Positions 31,994-42,897 are shown, counted from the stretch's first letter. The stretch is DNA of 64,000 nt from Quillaja saponaria (GCA_029379385.1 CM055605.1:248001-312000), one strand, 5' to 3'. Numbers and translations are program-made. Notes: generated from the letters alone by a model not told the origin.

Positions 31994-34393
31994 ATGGTAA
32001 TCCACTTCGGCAGTTTTTCATTTTCGACTCTGTAATCACACACACGACGCCATTCTTAGATCGCATACAATTTCTTGTTCTTCTTATGGGTGATTTGCGA
32101 ATTTTCTTTTTCTCAGTTTCCCATAAGAGCTACTTTCCTAGGTTATGATTTATCTGAATTATCAGAGAATATTTTATCCATTTTGCAATTATAAAGCAAA
32201 ACCGAAGATTTATTGGGATGTGAAACAAAGATTATTTGAAAGGTTGTTTGTAATGACGAAAATTTTGTTTATTGGATCCTAACAATTTTTCCCTTTTCCC
32301 AATTTCTATAGGTTCTTCTACAGCTAGACCCTTTTCTTAATGAACTCACCAGCATGTTTGAGCGAAGCACTGAGAAGGGTTCTGTCTGGGTTACTCTTAA
32401 ACGATGTAAGTACGCGTTTGTCTGGATCTTTGATTTTCTGAATTTTTGGATTGATATCTTTGCCAATCTGATTTGTTTTTTTTTTCTATTTGTTGTGGCT
32501 TTAGCATCGTTGAAATCTAAAGTGCAGAGGAATAAATTGACAACTGCTGGTGAAGCAATTGATTATAGGTGTCTTATCCGCGCTACAGATGCGAAGAAGA
32601 CAATTTCTACCTCTGTAAGTATATGCATCGGAAGCTTTCTAGATTAGCCTTCTACCTCTGTAACTATATGCATAGGAAGCATTCTACATTAGCCTTTTGA
32701 AGTATAACTAACATGTTCTACATCTGTCTGTCTGTAAAATTATATGGGTTTCGTTTGGTATTGGGTTATTGCTTATATTTGGGAAGACTTTCAACACATG
32801 TTTCTGGATATACCAAAAATTCAGGGTAAATGTGAAATTGTAGGTAGCATATATTGATGTAGGAATATTTAATATTTTCTACTGTATAACTTTATCATGT
32901 GTCATCATGAGACCTTTTGAAATAATCCCTTACTGGGAGCTGCAACTTCTTGGTTCAGTGGGAGAGATTATAAAGAATCATTTGCACTGTTAGTTGTAAG
33001 TTGAGTATATAAAAGGGTTTTCTAACGGGTGCTTAAAGGGCACTTGTTAAGTTACAGTAAATATAGTCACTGAAAATTGAAACTTTTTAGAAGTAGCAAT
33101 TTATGCAATAAATAATACTGAAATCACGATCAATTACCGTAATACAAACTTTATATTTATAGAAGCTTAACAAGTGCCATTTGGGCCCTCGTTAGATAAA
33201 TCCTATATAAAAATTAATCAATACTCGTTTTAATGCTATAGCATAACTAAGGTTAGGATTAAATTAAATCAAGGGTCATGATTAAGCTCTTTTGGAATGC
33301 TTCTCGTAGCATTCCAAAAGAGCTTTTATTTTGTTTTCCTTTAAGAAACTTGGCTTCCATGGAAATCAGTCCTTAGTTTCCATGTGATTGGTGCTTCCCA
33401 CCAGGTCAATTGTTTCCCTATAATCTAATCGTATCAGTACATAATAAAATAACTAAAACAACCCTAAAAGGATATAAAACCCCTAATTATAGGACTACTA
33501 CAGTAGCCCAGAGCTACATTTACTCTGCTGCTACAGTAATTGTTTTTATTTTCTATCCTCTTTTTCCCACATCACGTAGTTATAAGTTTACGTAGTTGTG
33601 GAGTTAAGGAATTTCTTTAACACCTTAGTCAATTGTATTTGGGTTCTGTTGAACTATTTCTTCCCCTAATTTCTGCCAGTTGATCTTCCTTGTCAGTACG
33701 AGTTGTTCTTGTGCAAACTTTGGCGATCTGCTATTTGTTTAAGCCTTCAGACTCCCTTCCGTACTAGCTCACTTCCCATGCAAGTGGGAGTAGGAAGCAG
33801 CTATTTTCTTAGGAAGTTATTACTTTTGCCACGTGAAAATGTAATGAAACAGTAGGACTAACTCTTTTGGAGAGGATAGCTTGAAAATAATATTTTGGAG
33901 TCTAGTCTAGAGAAAAATATGGCCTGCAGGACAGTTTCTGCTTCTGCAGAGGTATCTTAGATTCCTGACAAATACCTGCCCAACTCCACATTACTCTAAA
34001 CTGCAGTTGGTGCCCCTGCTTCTTTTGTTTAGAAGGTTGATTCACAAGAAGGGTGACAGACTTGAGTCTGAGAAATATGTCTGGCTCATGGTAGTATTTC
34101 AGTGGTTTATGTGTTTAATGGATGTTATTGCATTCAAAAGATAATGTTTTGCTTTCAGTTTCAGCACATTATTATGTATGTATAAGTTGTGACCATTTTT
34201 AATGCTAAGCGTATAATGGTTTTCGAATGGAAAGGTTGGGAGCAAGGATCACCAGCGCTTTCAAGCTTCTTATGCTACTATATTGAAGGCCCACATGACA
34301 GCCCTAAAGAAGAGGGAAAGGAAGGAGAAGAAAAAATCTACACAGTCTGATAAGAAAGAAGATGGTTCAAATAAGAAGACAAAGAGGGTTTAG
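31994..34393 (+). CDS. SRP14: Signal recognition particle 14 kDa subunit
   Basis: Exons: 31994-31996, 32312-32405, 32505-32614, 34235-34393; 121 aa, the usual plant length. The protein starts MVLLQLDPFLNELTSMFERS, continues with GSVWVTLKRSSLKSK and YRCLIRATDAKKTISTSVGS, and ends with a Lys/Arg-rich tail (ALKKRERKEKKKSTQ, KKTKRV). SRP14 pairs with SRP9 on the Alu part of SRP RNA and slows elongation while nascent secretory proteins are brought to the ER. The first coding exon is only the ATG: an intron starts directly after it. Intron 3 is 1620 bp and hosts a MITE, a 45-bp tandem duplication of the splice site region and a perfect hairpin. Confidence 0.95.
32605..32694 (+). repeat. Two-copy 45-bp tandem duplication across a 5' splice site
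   Basis: Copy 1 (32605-32649) contains the last 10 bases of SRP14 exon 3 and the GTAAGT donor. Copy 2 (32650-32694) repeats it with few changes, with the donor altered to GTAACT. Use of the second donor would run into a stop inside copy 1. Confidence 0.85.
33015..33203. mobile_element. Mutator-type MITE in SRP14 intron 3
   Basis: The direct repeat TATATAAAA (33006-33014 and 33204-33212) flanks a 189-bp unit. Its ends are inverted copies of about 37 bp: left GGGTTTTCTAACGGG, right complement GGATTTATCTAACGAGGG, both running inward to GGCACTTGTTAAG. Inner DNA is AT-rich with no coding capacity. A 9-bp target duplication and GG-initial termini fit a MULE-derived MITE. The arms have drifted more than those of the element at 16575, so it is probably older. 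Confidence 0.85.
33284..33325. repeat. Perfect 17-bp inverted repeat with 8-nt loop
   Basis: AAGCTCTTTTGGAATGC (33284-33300) pairs exactly with 33309-33325. It is in SRP14 intron 3, 80 bases after the MITE, and is much stronger than expected by chance in this AT-rich DNA. Confidence 0.85.
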
Positions 34394-35335
34394 AGAAGTT
34401 CTCGGGGGCTAGATTTCAATTTTTATAGGATGTTTATTTTTCATAATTAGAATCCAATTTTAACTTCTGTCCTCTTGCTGACAATTTTTTGTTTGGTAGA
34501 GATATGATGATGCTTGCTATAATTGTTTTTGGTTTGCTCAAAGCACAAGTGATCCCCCTTCCTCTGCTCCGTGTGCAAAGCAACATGTTATCGTGCACAT
34601 AAAAAAGAGAAATAAGCTACATTCTGCATGATATTTATATACATTTTTGGGTTGTTAAGACACTAATTTACTCTAAAATGCCAATTAGCACTCATTCCTG
34701 TCATCATGGACCATGCAAGGACTTGCTAGTTATCAGGCAAAATAATTTAGAAAAAAAAAATTGCAAATCAAAGGTAATTGTCAATTGTGAAATAATGTAT
34801 GTGTACAAAATTAGTATTCCTAATTATTCGATTCTTTTACCATGCAAGGAATTTAGTGAGAAAAATAGTCAAGTTATGCAAATTATCATATCATTAGACA
34901 TAATTTACTGAGTTTGACAACTTTTAAATAAAATATTGTTATTGGTGATTAGTAAAGTTAGGGAAATCAAAGTAGGAAGAAAAGAAAGAAAATAAATGTA
35001 TACCATACATCAAAAAAAAAAAAAGAATAAATTGTGTTGGTACATAAAAATTATTGGCGTGATAACATGAGTATATTATCAAATCCAAATCTTGGAATCA
35101 AGCGTTGTGGGAGGTTGTGGCATAGAAAGCCCATAAGTTGGTCAACGCAAACAAGAAAGCAAATTTCAGGCCCAAAAGAAAAACAAGAAACAAGCAAAAC
35201 GGTGAATTTAACTTGAAGGTATTCTTTCTTGGATCATCGTCTTCCTCATATATGCTAGAGTCGTAGCCTTTTAGGCCTGTTATCAGACCATTAGGGTTGG
35301 GCACTGAGCAGAGAGCCACTTGCTTTTACTTCTCC
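34394..35335. other. Intergenic spacer between SRP14 and DPH2
   Basis: The start is the SRP14 3' UTR. The middle is AT-rich with poly-A near 35013-35025. The last 210 bases form the DPH2 promoter and leader, with site II and telo-box-like motifs. Confidence 0.5.
35128..35297 (-). promoter_or_regulatory. Site II motifs and telo-box-like motif upstream of DPH2
   Basis: AGCCCA (35128-35133) and GGCCCA (35169-35174) read TGGGCT and TGGGCC on the other strand. TTAGGGTT near 35291 contains AACCCTA in reverse. Site II plus telo-box is a known plant combination for translation genes, which suits a gene that modifies elongation factor 2. Confidence 0.5.
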
Positions 35336-38300
35336 ATGGACTTGGTAGAAGAGTACGAGATCGGTGCCACCGCCGACTTCATTCACAGCGGCAACTTCTT
35401 CAGGGTCGGTTTACAGGTAAAACCTCATCACACGAACAAAACATGGGAATACCTGAGCAAAACTTATCACATGTAATTATTTGTTTATTTTTCTCAAAGT
35501 AAATGATGGGATTTTAAAATTGAACTCCAGGGCTTACTTTTATTTATTTATTTTTTTCTAACGAATTTCGTTTATGAATTATAGTTCCCAGATAATCTAC
35601 TAAAAGACTCAACAAAAGTGGTAGCTGCTCTGCGTACCCAACTTCAGTCCTTCAGAAAATTAGAGGGCACAGAATATGGGGATGAGAAAGATGTCGGATT
35701 GTTTGTAATGGCAGACACCACATATGGTAGTTGTTGCATTGATGAAGTGGGAGCATCGCATATTAATGCTGACTGTGTCATACATTATGGACATACTTGT
35801 CTTAGCTCGTGAGTGCTATCTGGACTTTGTCTAATTTTTATTTTATGAAGGAGTTTAATATTATCATAAAGTGGTTTCAATCAACAAAGTAAAAAAAATT
35901 GTTCTTTTCATGAATTCTGTAAAATTTTATCTGTTTCTTCCATGTTTTGATAAGCCAGCTGATGATCCCTGTTACTTACAAAGCCAGCAAGACACATTAA
36001 GTATTTTGTAGTGCTGCTGAAATGTATTCCATTGTTCATATGTCTTTCCCGCAACTGTTTTTTCAGGTTTACTACTGTATAAGTATAGTCTATTATGCTG
36101 CTGTAAGAAATTGAGGATTATGCTTCATACTCCACTTTTCTCTTTGCAGGACGACAACTCTACCCGCTTTTTTCGTTTTTGGAAAGGCTTCAATTGATGT
36201 AGTCAACTGCGCTGAGAATATTTTAAATCAATCTCTCACGGAAGGAAACAGGATTTTGGTAAGATCAATATTTTATAATTGCTTCCTTTTTCACTTATGT
36301 GTTAATTAGATTATGCTTTTAATAGATATCAGTAGCATACTGCTGGTCAGTGGCCATGCTTGGATACACCCACTAAATATATATAGGAGATCATCATTAT
36401 CAGGTACAAAGTATATATATGTTTTCCAAATTCTGTTTTATTGCTGTGCGCCTGTTACATGTCACTGCACCAAGTTTATAACAAGTGTGTATCATGGTCT
36501 TCTTGTCAATATAGACTTTGTATGTATGAAGCAAGGTGTGGCTCATTTGGTGATCCTGCCTTGTTCTTAAGAGACAGAACATGGTAGTTAGCAATGCATA
36601 ATCATGTTGTAATGTTTTTTCACTAAGTTTTCATATGACCTCAGGTACTTTTTGGGTTGGAATATGCACATTCAGTACAGCAGATAAGGGAAGCCCTATC
36701 GGAAGCGACGAGGGCATCTAGGTCTGACCCCCAGTTGGAAGTGCTCTTTGCTGATGTTTCATCTCCAGTGATGTATCCATCAAAAGATCTTCATAACTTA
36801 AACGAGCACCACAAACCAGCTGGGGGCTGTACCCATGATTACAAGTTTGGAGTAGAAAGTGGAACCAAATATAAAAGTGGAGGATTGTTTTGGAATCTTC
36901 CTGGTGGACAAAGCATGGAAGATTTCATGGTTTTCTGGATTGGTCCTGATAATTCGGCATTTGCTAATGTTGTGCTCACTTTCAATAGCTGCGAAATAGG
37001 TTGGTATTAAAAAGTATATACTTTTGAAACTTGTTCCACATCAGTGTCCATGTGTGTGAGGATGAGAATTTCTTGCAATTCTGCATTGGACCGGATAATT
37101 TAGCACTAGCAAGTGTTGTACGCATTTTTCAATAGCTGGGAAATAGGTTAACACTTATTATATATATTTCAGAAATTTGTTGTTCCAGATCAGTGTCTAG
37201 ATCACAGTATGTTAATTTTCCGTTCTCTGTATCGCATGTCTATTATTATGATTGCCTTAAATGTAATGCCTGCTGCACTAATTTTCTTGTATTGATCATC
37301 AATTAATCATGATGAGGTTTTAATTCTTTTGGTTTCAGTCAGATATGATCCAAGTGAGAATCGAATGGTGACAGACTTGTCTCAGCAGAGGAGGATTCTT
37401 AAACGCAGGTATAGATTCCAGCATAATCACCCCTTCACCTATAAGTGCTATCTCTACTTAATTGTTTTTTGATCACAGTAGATCATTAATGTGATGATTT
37501 TTCATGCAGATATTACCTAGTGGAGAGGGCTAAGGATGCTAAAATTATTGGGGTTTTGGTGGGAACACTTGGAGTAGGTATGCCCCCCTCTGGAATCTTT
37601 ATGTTTTTGGCATCAGTTTGTGAAAATTCTTATTGCATTGATATGCTTGGTTCTTATACTCCATAAGATGTTCAAATGCTGATTGTTCTGGGCATCACTA
37701 AAAATAATGCCTTGGACAGATGTAAATGGAGAAAAATGATTCATGTAGCCGACCCCAACTTGTTTGGCATCTAAGGCTTAGTTGAGTTGACTTCTATTTC
37801 ATGTCCTTCCTTTTCTTGATGACAAGTTTTCCATCAGTATATATCCTTTTTCTTGATGACAAATCTTCAACTTACATAGCAACAATTAGTTAATTAGTGG
37901 TTTGTTATCTTTTTCCATTTAGTTTGTAGTACATTATAATCCTCAATCTGATTTTTGGTAAACAGCATAGGATAGAGTCACAATCTTTTTAACCTTACAT
38001 GAACAAGAAAGGATTTCTATGACTTCAAGGAATAATAAGTGGTAAGATAGGCATTACTTGTATGTTAAACGATATTAATCTGGTTGATGAGCATGATGTT
38101 AACAATGGGAAGGAATAAGAAGCAGAACCTTTGATGTGACTAGAGCTAACTGCAGCTTCTTACTGTAGTATATTGTATATTGTATACTATACACAGGTGC
38201 CAATTCAGAAAGAATACACATGACCTCCTATCAGTATAGTATTCTCATTAAGTTGAGGCACGTGTAATGACGTTATCACTTTCTGATGAGTATTTGATTT

Positions 38301-39763
38301 CTAGTCTGGTGATGCAGCTGGTTACCTTCACATGATACAGCAGATGAAGGAGCTCATTGCTGGAGCAGGAAAGAAGGCCTATACCATGGTTATGGGAAGA
38401 CCAAACCCTGCAAAACTTGCCAACTTCCCTGAGGTGAAATGTGTGCTATTAGTGTCTGCTGCTTTGACAGGGAATTGGCGTACTTCTTAGTAACTAATTT
38501 CATTTTGCATCAGTGTGATGTCTTTGTTTACGTTTCTTGTGCCCAAACTGCTCTGCTCGATAGCAAAGAGTATTTAGCTCCAGTTATTACTCCATTTGAA
38601 GCTTTGCTTGCTTTCAGCAGGTAATATTTTTATTATAGTTGTATTTAAAATTCATGCTATTGTGATTAACTAATATATGGCAGTATTGTAGTTTTGATAG
38701 TATGCAGCCTTTGAAGTTCATTTTATCTTTTTGTAATTAGTTATACAAAGTTGGAATTTGTACTGAGCTTGAAGTTAAATTGCTTGGGGACACCCAAATG
38801 ATTTTAGTTTCCTTTTCATTGGTTACTTTTCACACATGTGCATGGACTTAAATTGAAACTGTGGTAAAATATTATTGGTTTCCTTCCTTGATTTTGCTAG
38901 CCACAAATGTAATCTTTAGAATGTTGTGCTTTCATCTTTAATTTCCCATATCACTTCACGATCTGTTCCTTTCCCAGTGGAAGTCAGTGGACAGGGGCAT
39001 ATGTAATGGAATTCCAAGATTTGATCAATACATCTCCAGTGGGTAAAAGAAACCAGTCAGAAGAAGCAAGGTTTTCCTTCTTGCAAGGTCGATATGTGGA
39101 AGATTTTAATCTACAAGGTAGTTCTCTCTCTGTCTATATCTCTGTCTCTGTTTCTCTTTTCTACATATTGCAACTTCAATAATATTTTTAGCTGGTAGAA
39201 AATGGACGATGGATTCCTTAGTCCTTTCAGATTAATTGCAAACTAGTGATTGGTGGCAAATTTTATGCTTACTGCCAAATTTTTAGGATATAGTGTACTA
39301 TAAAAGAGCAAGAAATCCTAACTTCTCATAAGCCATAGGATATAATCGATCAAATTGAATGTATTAACATCCAATGAACTAAATATCGACCTGATAATAT
39401 TGAGATTAATGTTTTGTCTCCCTATTTGATTTAAGCTATTCTTGATAACAAGTTATAGAGCATTTTATTTTCAAGTTAACTTCTTTTGAACTTACTAAAT
39501 CTATTATGCAATCAGAAAATGTTGAGGAAGAAAATGGAGCTCTTGCTTTAGTTAATGCAACAGAGAAGGCACTGCAGTTGCATGATAATTCGAATTCTCT
39601 AATTAAAGGAAATGCTAGATCAGGAGCAGAGTTCTTTGCAAGTCGATCATACCAGGGGCTAGATATGTACAATGAGAATCCCTTGCCACAGCCATATTTC
39701 AAAGGTAGGAGTGGAAGAGCATCAGGTTATGAGGATGAGAAAAGTAGAGATGAGATATCGTGA
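35336..39763 (+). CDS. DPH2: Diphthamide synthesis subunit DPH2
   Basis: Exons: 35336-35416, 35585-35808, 36150-36258, 36645-36999, 37339-37408, 37510-37577, 38318-38433, 38514-38620, 38978-39117, 39516-39763; 505 aa, all phases consistent. Recognisable blocks are MADTTYGSCCIDEVGASHI with IHYGHTCLS, then VLVGTLGVAGYLHMIQQM, then FVYVSCAQTALLDSKEYLAP and QGRYVEDFNLQ. The cysteines near residues 77-78 and in YVSCAQ lie where DPH1/DPH2 family members carry cluster-linked residues. DPH2 forms a radical-SAM-type iron-sulphur complex with DPH1 that starts diphthamide formation on a histidine of eEF2 in the cytosol. The start is the ATG 30 bases after the telo-box-like motif, and MDLVEEYEIGATADFI matches the family start. 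Intron 4 contains a decayed copy of the end of exon 4. Confidence 0.95.
37058..37200 (+). repeat. Decayed tandem copy of the DPH2 exon 4 end plus donor site
   Basis: This matches about 36915-37050. TGGATTGGTCCTGATAATT in the exon becomes TGCATTGGACCGGATAATT here, and CAATAGCTGCGAAATAGGTT becomes CAATAGCTGGGAAATAGGTT. Similarity continues into the intron (GTTCCA-ATCAGTGTC). An extra T breaks the frame before the donor and a TAG follows, so the copy cannot act as an exon. Confidence 0.85.
37735..37795 (+). repeat. Possible SINE 3' fragment in DPH2 intron 6
   Basis: ATGTAGCCGACCCCAACTTG followed by TTTGGCATCTAAGGCTTAG resembles the 3' end of Au-type plant SINEs, which usually run into TTG repeats. 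Only the tail is visible and the TTG repeat is degenerate, so the call is from memory of the consensus. Confidence 0.4.
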
Positions 39764-40753
39764 GCACACTAAGATGTATGGAGAAATGGATATTGCAAAA
39801 ACTTGTCCCAAGTTGCATCGGCATGACTAAGTCCAGTCAGTAGGTGGCAACAAGGGAAAGTAGATCATCTGCCTTATTGTTCTCTCAGTCTTTCCAGCCT
39901 ATTCAAGCTAATCTTACAGTTGGGCAGGCAATGTTTGTCAAGCAAAAGCTTCTTCATTGCTGAACCTTCCTGTATTATTTATGAAGACTGGGATTAACCA
40001 CTGCAAACTAAGTGAAGTTTGTCCGAGTGTTCTAGAAGAATAGGCTTATAATTTATACGTGTGTACCTTCATGTGTTATCACTTGGGGTGGTGGCGTTCG
40101 TAAAGAAGAACGCCATGAATTTGTACTGTTGTAAAACTGTCATTCCAAATAATTACTGACAAACCATTATATTTTTGCTGGCCATTGGTTTTTCTGCGAC
40201 CAATATTCATATCAGTATTTTATTTTTTCTAGAAGAAGAATAGAATTTTGAGTTTCTATATGGTCGAAATGTGAACACATTGAATCGTTTAAGGGTCTAA
40301 GCAGCAATATTAGAGTTGGCAGGAGCCGTTCACCCCCTTACGTTGAAAACAAGTTGCATAGCATTAATACCAGAATGGTAATGCATCCGTTGACCCAGCA
40401 GTGCTTCAAATTTCTTCTCCCTTTGCTGCAAAATCTTTAGTCAATACAAAGTTTCTAACTATCATTGGATTATAATTAATGGAGATTACTTTATTTATGG
40501 CGAAATGATGACTTTTGACAATTAAATTCCAAAAAGCTTTGGATGATTGCATAACTTTCCACATTCGAAAGGTTTTGAAAAGATTATAGCTTTATAAATT
40601 ATTGTCAAATAATTAATAATTTTATTATTATTTTATAAAAAAATTCATTATAAAAAAAAAATCAAAAACGTAACTGTGTCTATGTCCTCTGTCCAAAACG
40701 GTTCAACCTCTCCACTAATTAAGATGAGAACAACGAGGACCCGTCAATTGCTA

Positions 40754-40767
40754 TTTGACTAGTCAAA
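40754..40767. promoter_or_regulatory. Palindromic double W-box upstream of the chitinase
   Basis: TTTGACTAGTCAAA is a perfect 14-bp palindrome made of two back-to-back TTGACT W-boxes. It lies 120 bases before the TATA box. W-boxes are the core sites of WRKY factors, which drive many pathogen-induced chitinase genes. Confidence 0.65.
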
Positions 40768-40887
40768 CACCCTCTAGAAATCTTGTATTTTGAACTTTAT
40801 TAGAGTAAACTTAATGGATGTCAAAGCCAGTATATGTTTCTTTCTTTAATTAAATTGGATTTCTACAGCTGTAGGCTAAGCTAACAC

Positions 40888-40896
40888 TATAAAATA
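40888..40896 (+). promoter_or_regulatory. TATA box of the chitinase gene
   Basis: TATAAAATA lies 98 bases before the ATG, a typical spacing for a short-leader, strongly inducible plant gene. Confidence 0.7.
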
Positions 40897-40993
40897 TCCT
40901 CTACTCTCATCCTTATTCCCATCAAACCAAACCTTTTACATTATATAATTAGATTGCCTAATTCTAGCTCGTTGGTTGTAGATCTCTCTGAAA

Positions 40994-41961
40994 ATGGCAG
41001 ACCTTAGTACGAGAAAATGCCTGCTGAACCTGATTAGTCTAGTAGGAGTATTGATGATCACAGCCGTGCCCCAAAATGCGAGAGCTCAAGACTGTGGTTG
41101 TTCCGCAGGCTTATGTTGTAGCCAATATGGATACTGTGGCACCGACGATGCCTATTGCGGCACTGGTTGCCGTGAGGGTCCTTGTTATGCCGGTCAAGCC
41201 TCACCTAGCACAAGCAATGCTCCCGTGGCTGATATTGTCACGCCAGAGTTTTTCAATGGAATAATCAGTCAGGCTGATTCTGGTTGTGCCGGGAAGAACT
41301 TTTACTCGCGAGCTTCCTTCCTTGATGCTCTCAATTCCTACAATCAATTTGGACGAATTGGTTCCGCTGATGATTCTAAGCGCGAAATTGCTGCTGCTTT
41401 TGCTCATTTCACACATGAAACTGGACGTAAGTAATTTCTCTACTCTTTACACTTACTAGTTGGAATCCTATTAAGTATAATCCTTCAGTTAATAGCCATG
41501 TATATGACAAAAGTGTGTTAATTTTGATATAATAATGTGTTCTATTATGCACAGATTTTTGCTACATAGAAGAGATAGATGGTCCATCAAAGGACTATTG
41601 TGATGAAACCAACACACAGTATCCTTGCAATCCAAGCAAAGGTTACTATGGACGTGGACCCATTCAATTGTCATGGAATTACAATTACGGACCTGCCGGA
41701 CAGAACAATGGGTTCGACGGATTGAATGCTCCCGAAACCGTGGCCAATGATCCGGTGGTGTCGTTTAAGACAGCCTTGTGGTATTGGATGCGGTTTGTTA
41801 GGCCGGTCGTCAGCCAAGGATTTGGTGCAACCATTAGAGCCATTAATGGAGCACTTGAATGTGATGGCGGAAATCCTAACACCGTTCAGGCTCGTGTTGG
41901 ATATTACACCCAGTACTGTAACCAACTTGGTGTTGCTCCTGGTGATAATCTTTATTGCTAA
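40994..41961 (+). CDS. Class IV chitinase (GH19, secreted, with chitin-binding domain)
   Basis: Two exons (40994-41426, 41555-41961) give 279 aa. A signal peptide (about residues 1-31, ending ARA) is followed by a short hevein-type chitin-binding domain ([20 protein letters not shown], to about residue 65), a Ser/Pro linker and the GH19 domain. The signature [18 protein letters not shown] holds the likely catalytic glutamates E142 and E151, and [17 protein letters not shown] is the second family motif. Shortened loops and overall length mark class IV rather than class I. It would cut chitin in fungal walls in the apoplast. AATAAA at 42055-42060 may be the polyadenylation signal. The W-box pair upstream suggests induction by pathogens. 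Arabidopsis has a cluster of class IV chitinases in a matching position; only one copy is seen here. Confidence 0.95.
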
Positions 41962-42491
41962 TAACTTAATAAGCACTCAATATGTATTAACCAATTCTAA
42001 ACTTTCTAATAATTTGGTTCCTTTTGTTTCTCTGTAACTCTAATTAATTTACTGAATAAAATTGCTATGCCTTTTCAAGTTGTTAATTTCGGTTGAACTT
42101 AATTAATTTTCTCTTCTTCTTTTGTTGTTTCCGATGACCGTCCGGGGTCCTTGTTTGACGATCTATACTTTGATGATGTTCTTGGAATCACTAAAGCTCA
42201 ATGTTCTGTAGCTGCTTTATATGAATTTCCTTTTAACCAACAAAGAAATGAATGAGCACAACAATAAGTGTCAAATGAAACATAACCAAAGAATTTTATC
42301 ATAAAATACACATTTTCTTCGTGTATACTACAATACAATCTGTCTATAGATCTGAAAATGCTACTCTACAAAGAATGTGAGCTATAGCTTGATTCTAATA
42401 TGTGGTTTTTGACCCAATATTTGTAATGTAATGAATGTAATGTGTGTCTCGAAGCCGTTTGGATTCACAATTGGAATTTGGAATGAATGGA
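41962..42491. other. Tail-to-tail spacer between chitinase and PIP peptide gene
   Basis: It should contain both 3' UTRs. No other gene is visible. Confidence 0.55.
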
Positions 42492-42731
42492 TCAGTGACC
42501 ACGGCCTCTAGGACTTGGTCCGGAAGGCAACCTCTGCAACCAACATGACATGGTGTATCTGGCTTTCTGATAGACTGACACCGATGCTGATGAAGGTGTC
42601 TCCAGGTGATTAGCTCTGGCAAAATCCTGGGTCAGCACTCTGGTTGCCTCCACCCCGGCATGAGTAGTACTCAGAATGACCACTGAGATTAGAACTATGA
42701 TCAAAAGGATGCTTGTCTTTCTCAAATCCAT
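42492..42731 (-). CDS. PIP-type secreted signalling peptide precursor
   Basis: A single exon encodes 79 aa. The N-terminus MDLRKTSILLIIVLISVVIL is a clear signal peptide, probably cut near THAGVEA. A variable middle follows, and the last residues are RLPSGPSPRGRGH directly before the stop. SGPSxxGxGH at the C-terminus is the mark of PAMP-induced secreted peptides (PIP/PIPL), related to CEP and IDA. In Arabidopsis PIP1 the mature peptide is taken from this end and sensed by the receptor kinase RLK7 to amplify immune responses. Whether this one is a PIP or a PIP-like member cannot be settled from the sequence. A TATA box and several W-boxes precede it. Such small genes are often left out of automatic annotation. 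Confidence 0.87.
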   Translation of the reverse strand: MDLRKTSILLIIVLISVVILSTTHAGVEATRVLTQDFARANHLETPSSASVSVYQKARYTMSCWLQRLPSGPSPRGRGH

Positions 42732-42827
42732 TTTTCAAATTGGGCAAGTATCAGAAATCTCTTTGTAATTGAGAGATTGTTAATTTGGTTGTGGAATGTA
42801 TATGACAAAGTATAACATATGTGAAGT

Positions 42828-42835
42828 ATTTATAG
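42828..42835 (-). promoter_or_regulatory. TATA box of the PIP-type gene
   Basis: Minus-strand TATAAATA lies 97 bases before the ATG, nearly the same spacing as in the chitinase gene. Confidence 0.65.
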
Positions 42836-42897
42836 AGTCTTGGACTAGGGTGTTTTGGTGGGCTATGAGGTTTTTAGTTTTTACGTGTTGACCACGG

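Larger units (their letters stand above)
39764..40993. other. DPH2 3' UTR and chitinase promoter region
   Basis: The first 400 bases are probably the DPH2 3' UTR. From about 40550 the DNA is AT-rich. The proximal promoter of the chitinase gene holds a palindromic W-box pair and a TATA box. Confidence 0.5.

Noticed and set aside
32354..32647. SRP14 as a gene starting at 32354 with exon 2 read through into the intron
   Set aside because: The family N-terminus VLLQLDPFLNEL lies upstream in exon 2 and needs the isolated ATG exon; read-through adds non-family sequence.
33284..33325. Hairpin as a microRNA precursor
   Set aside because: A 17-bp stem with an 8-nt loop is too short for a plant precursor, and no longer foldback surrounds it.
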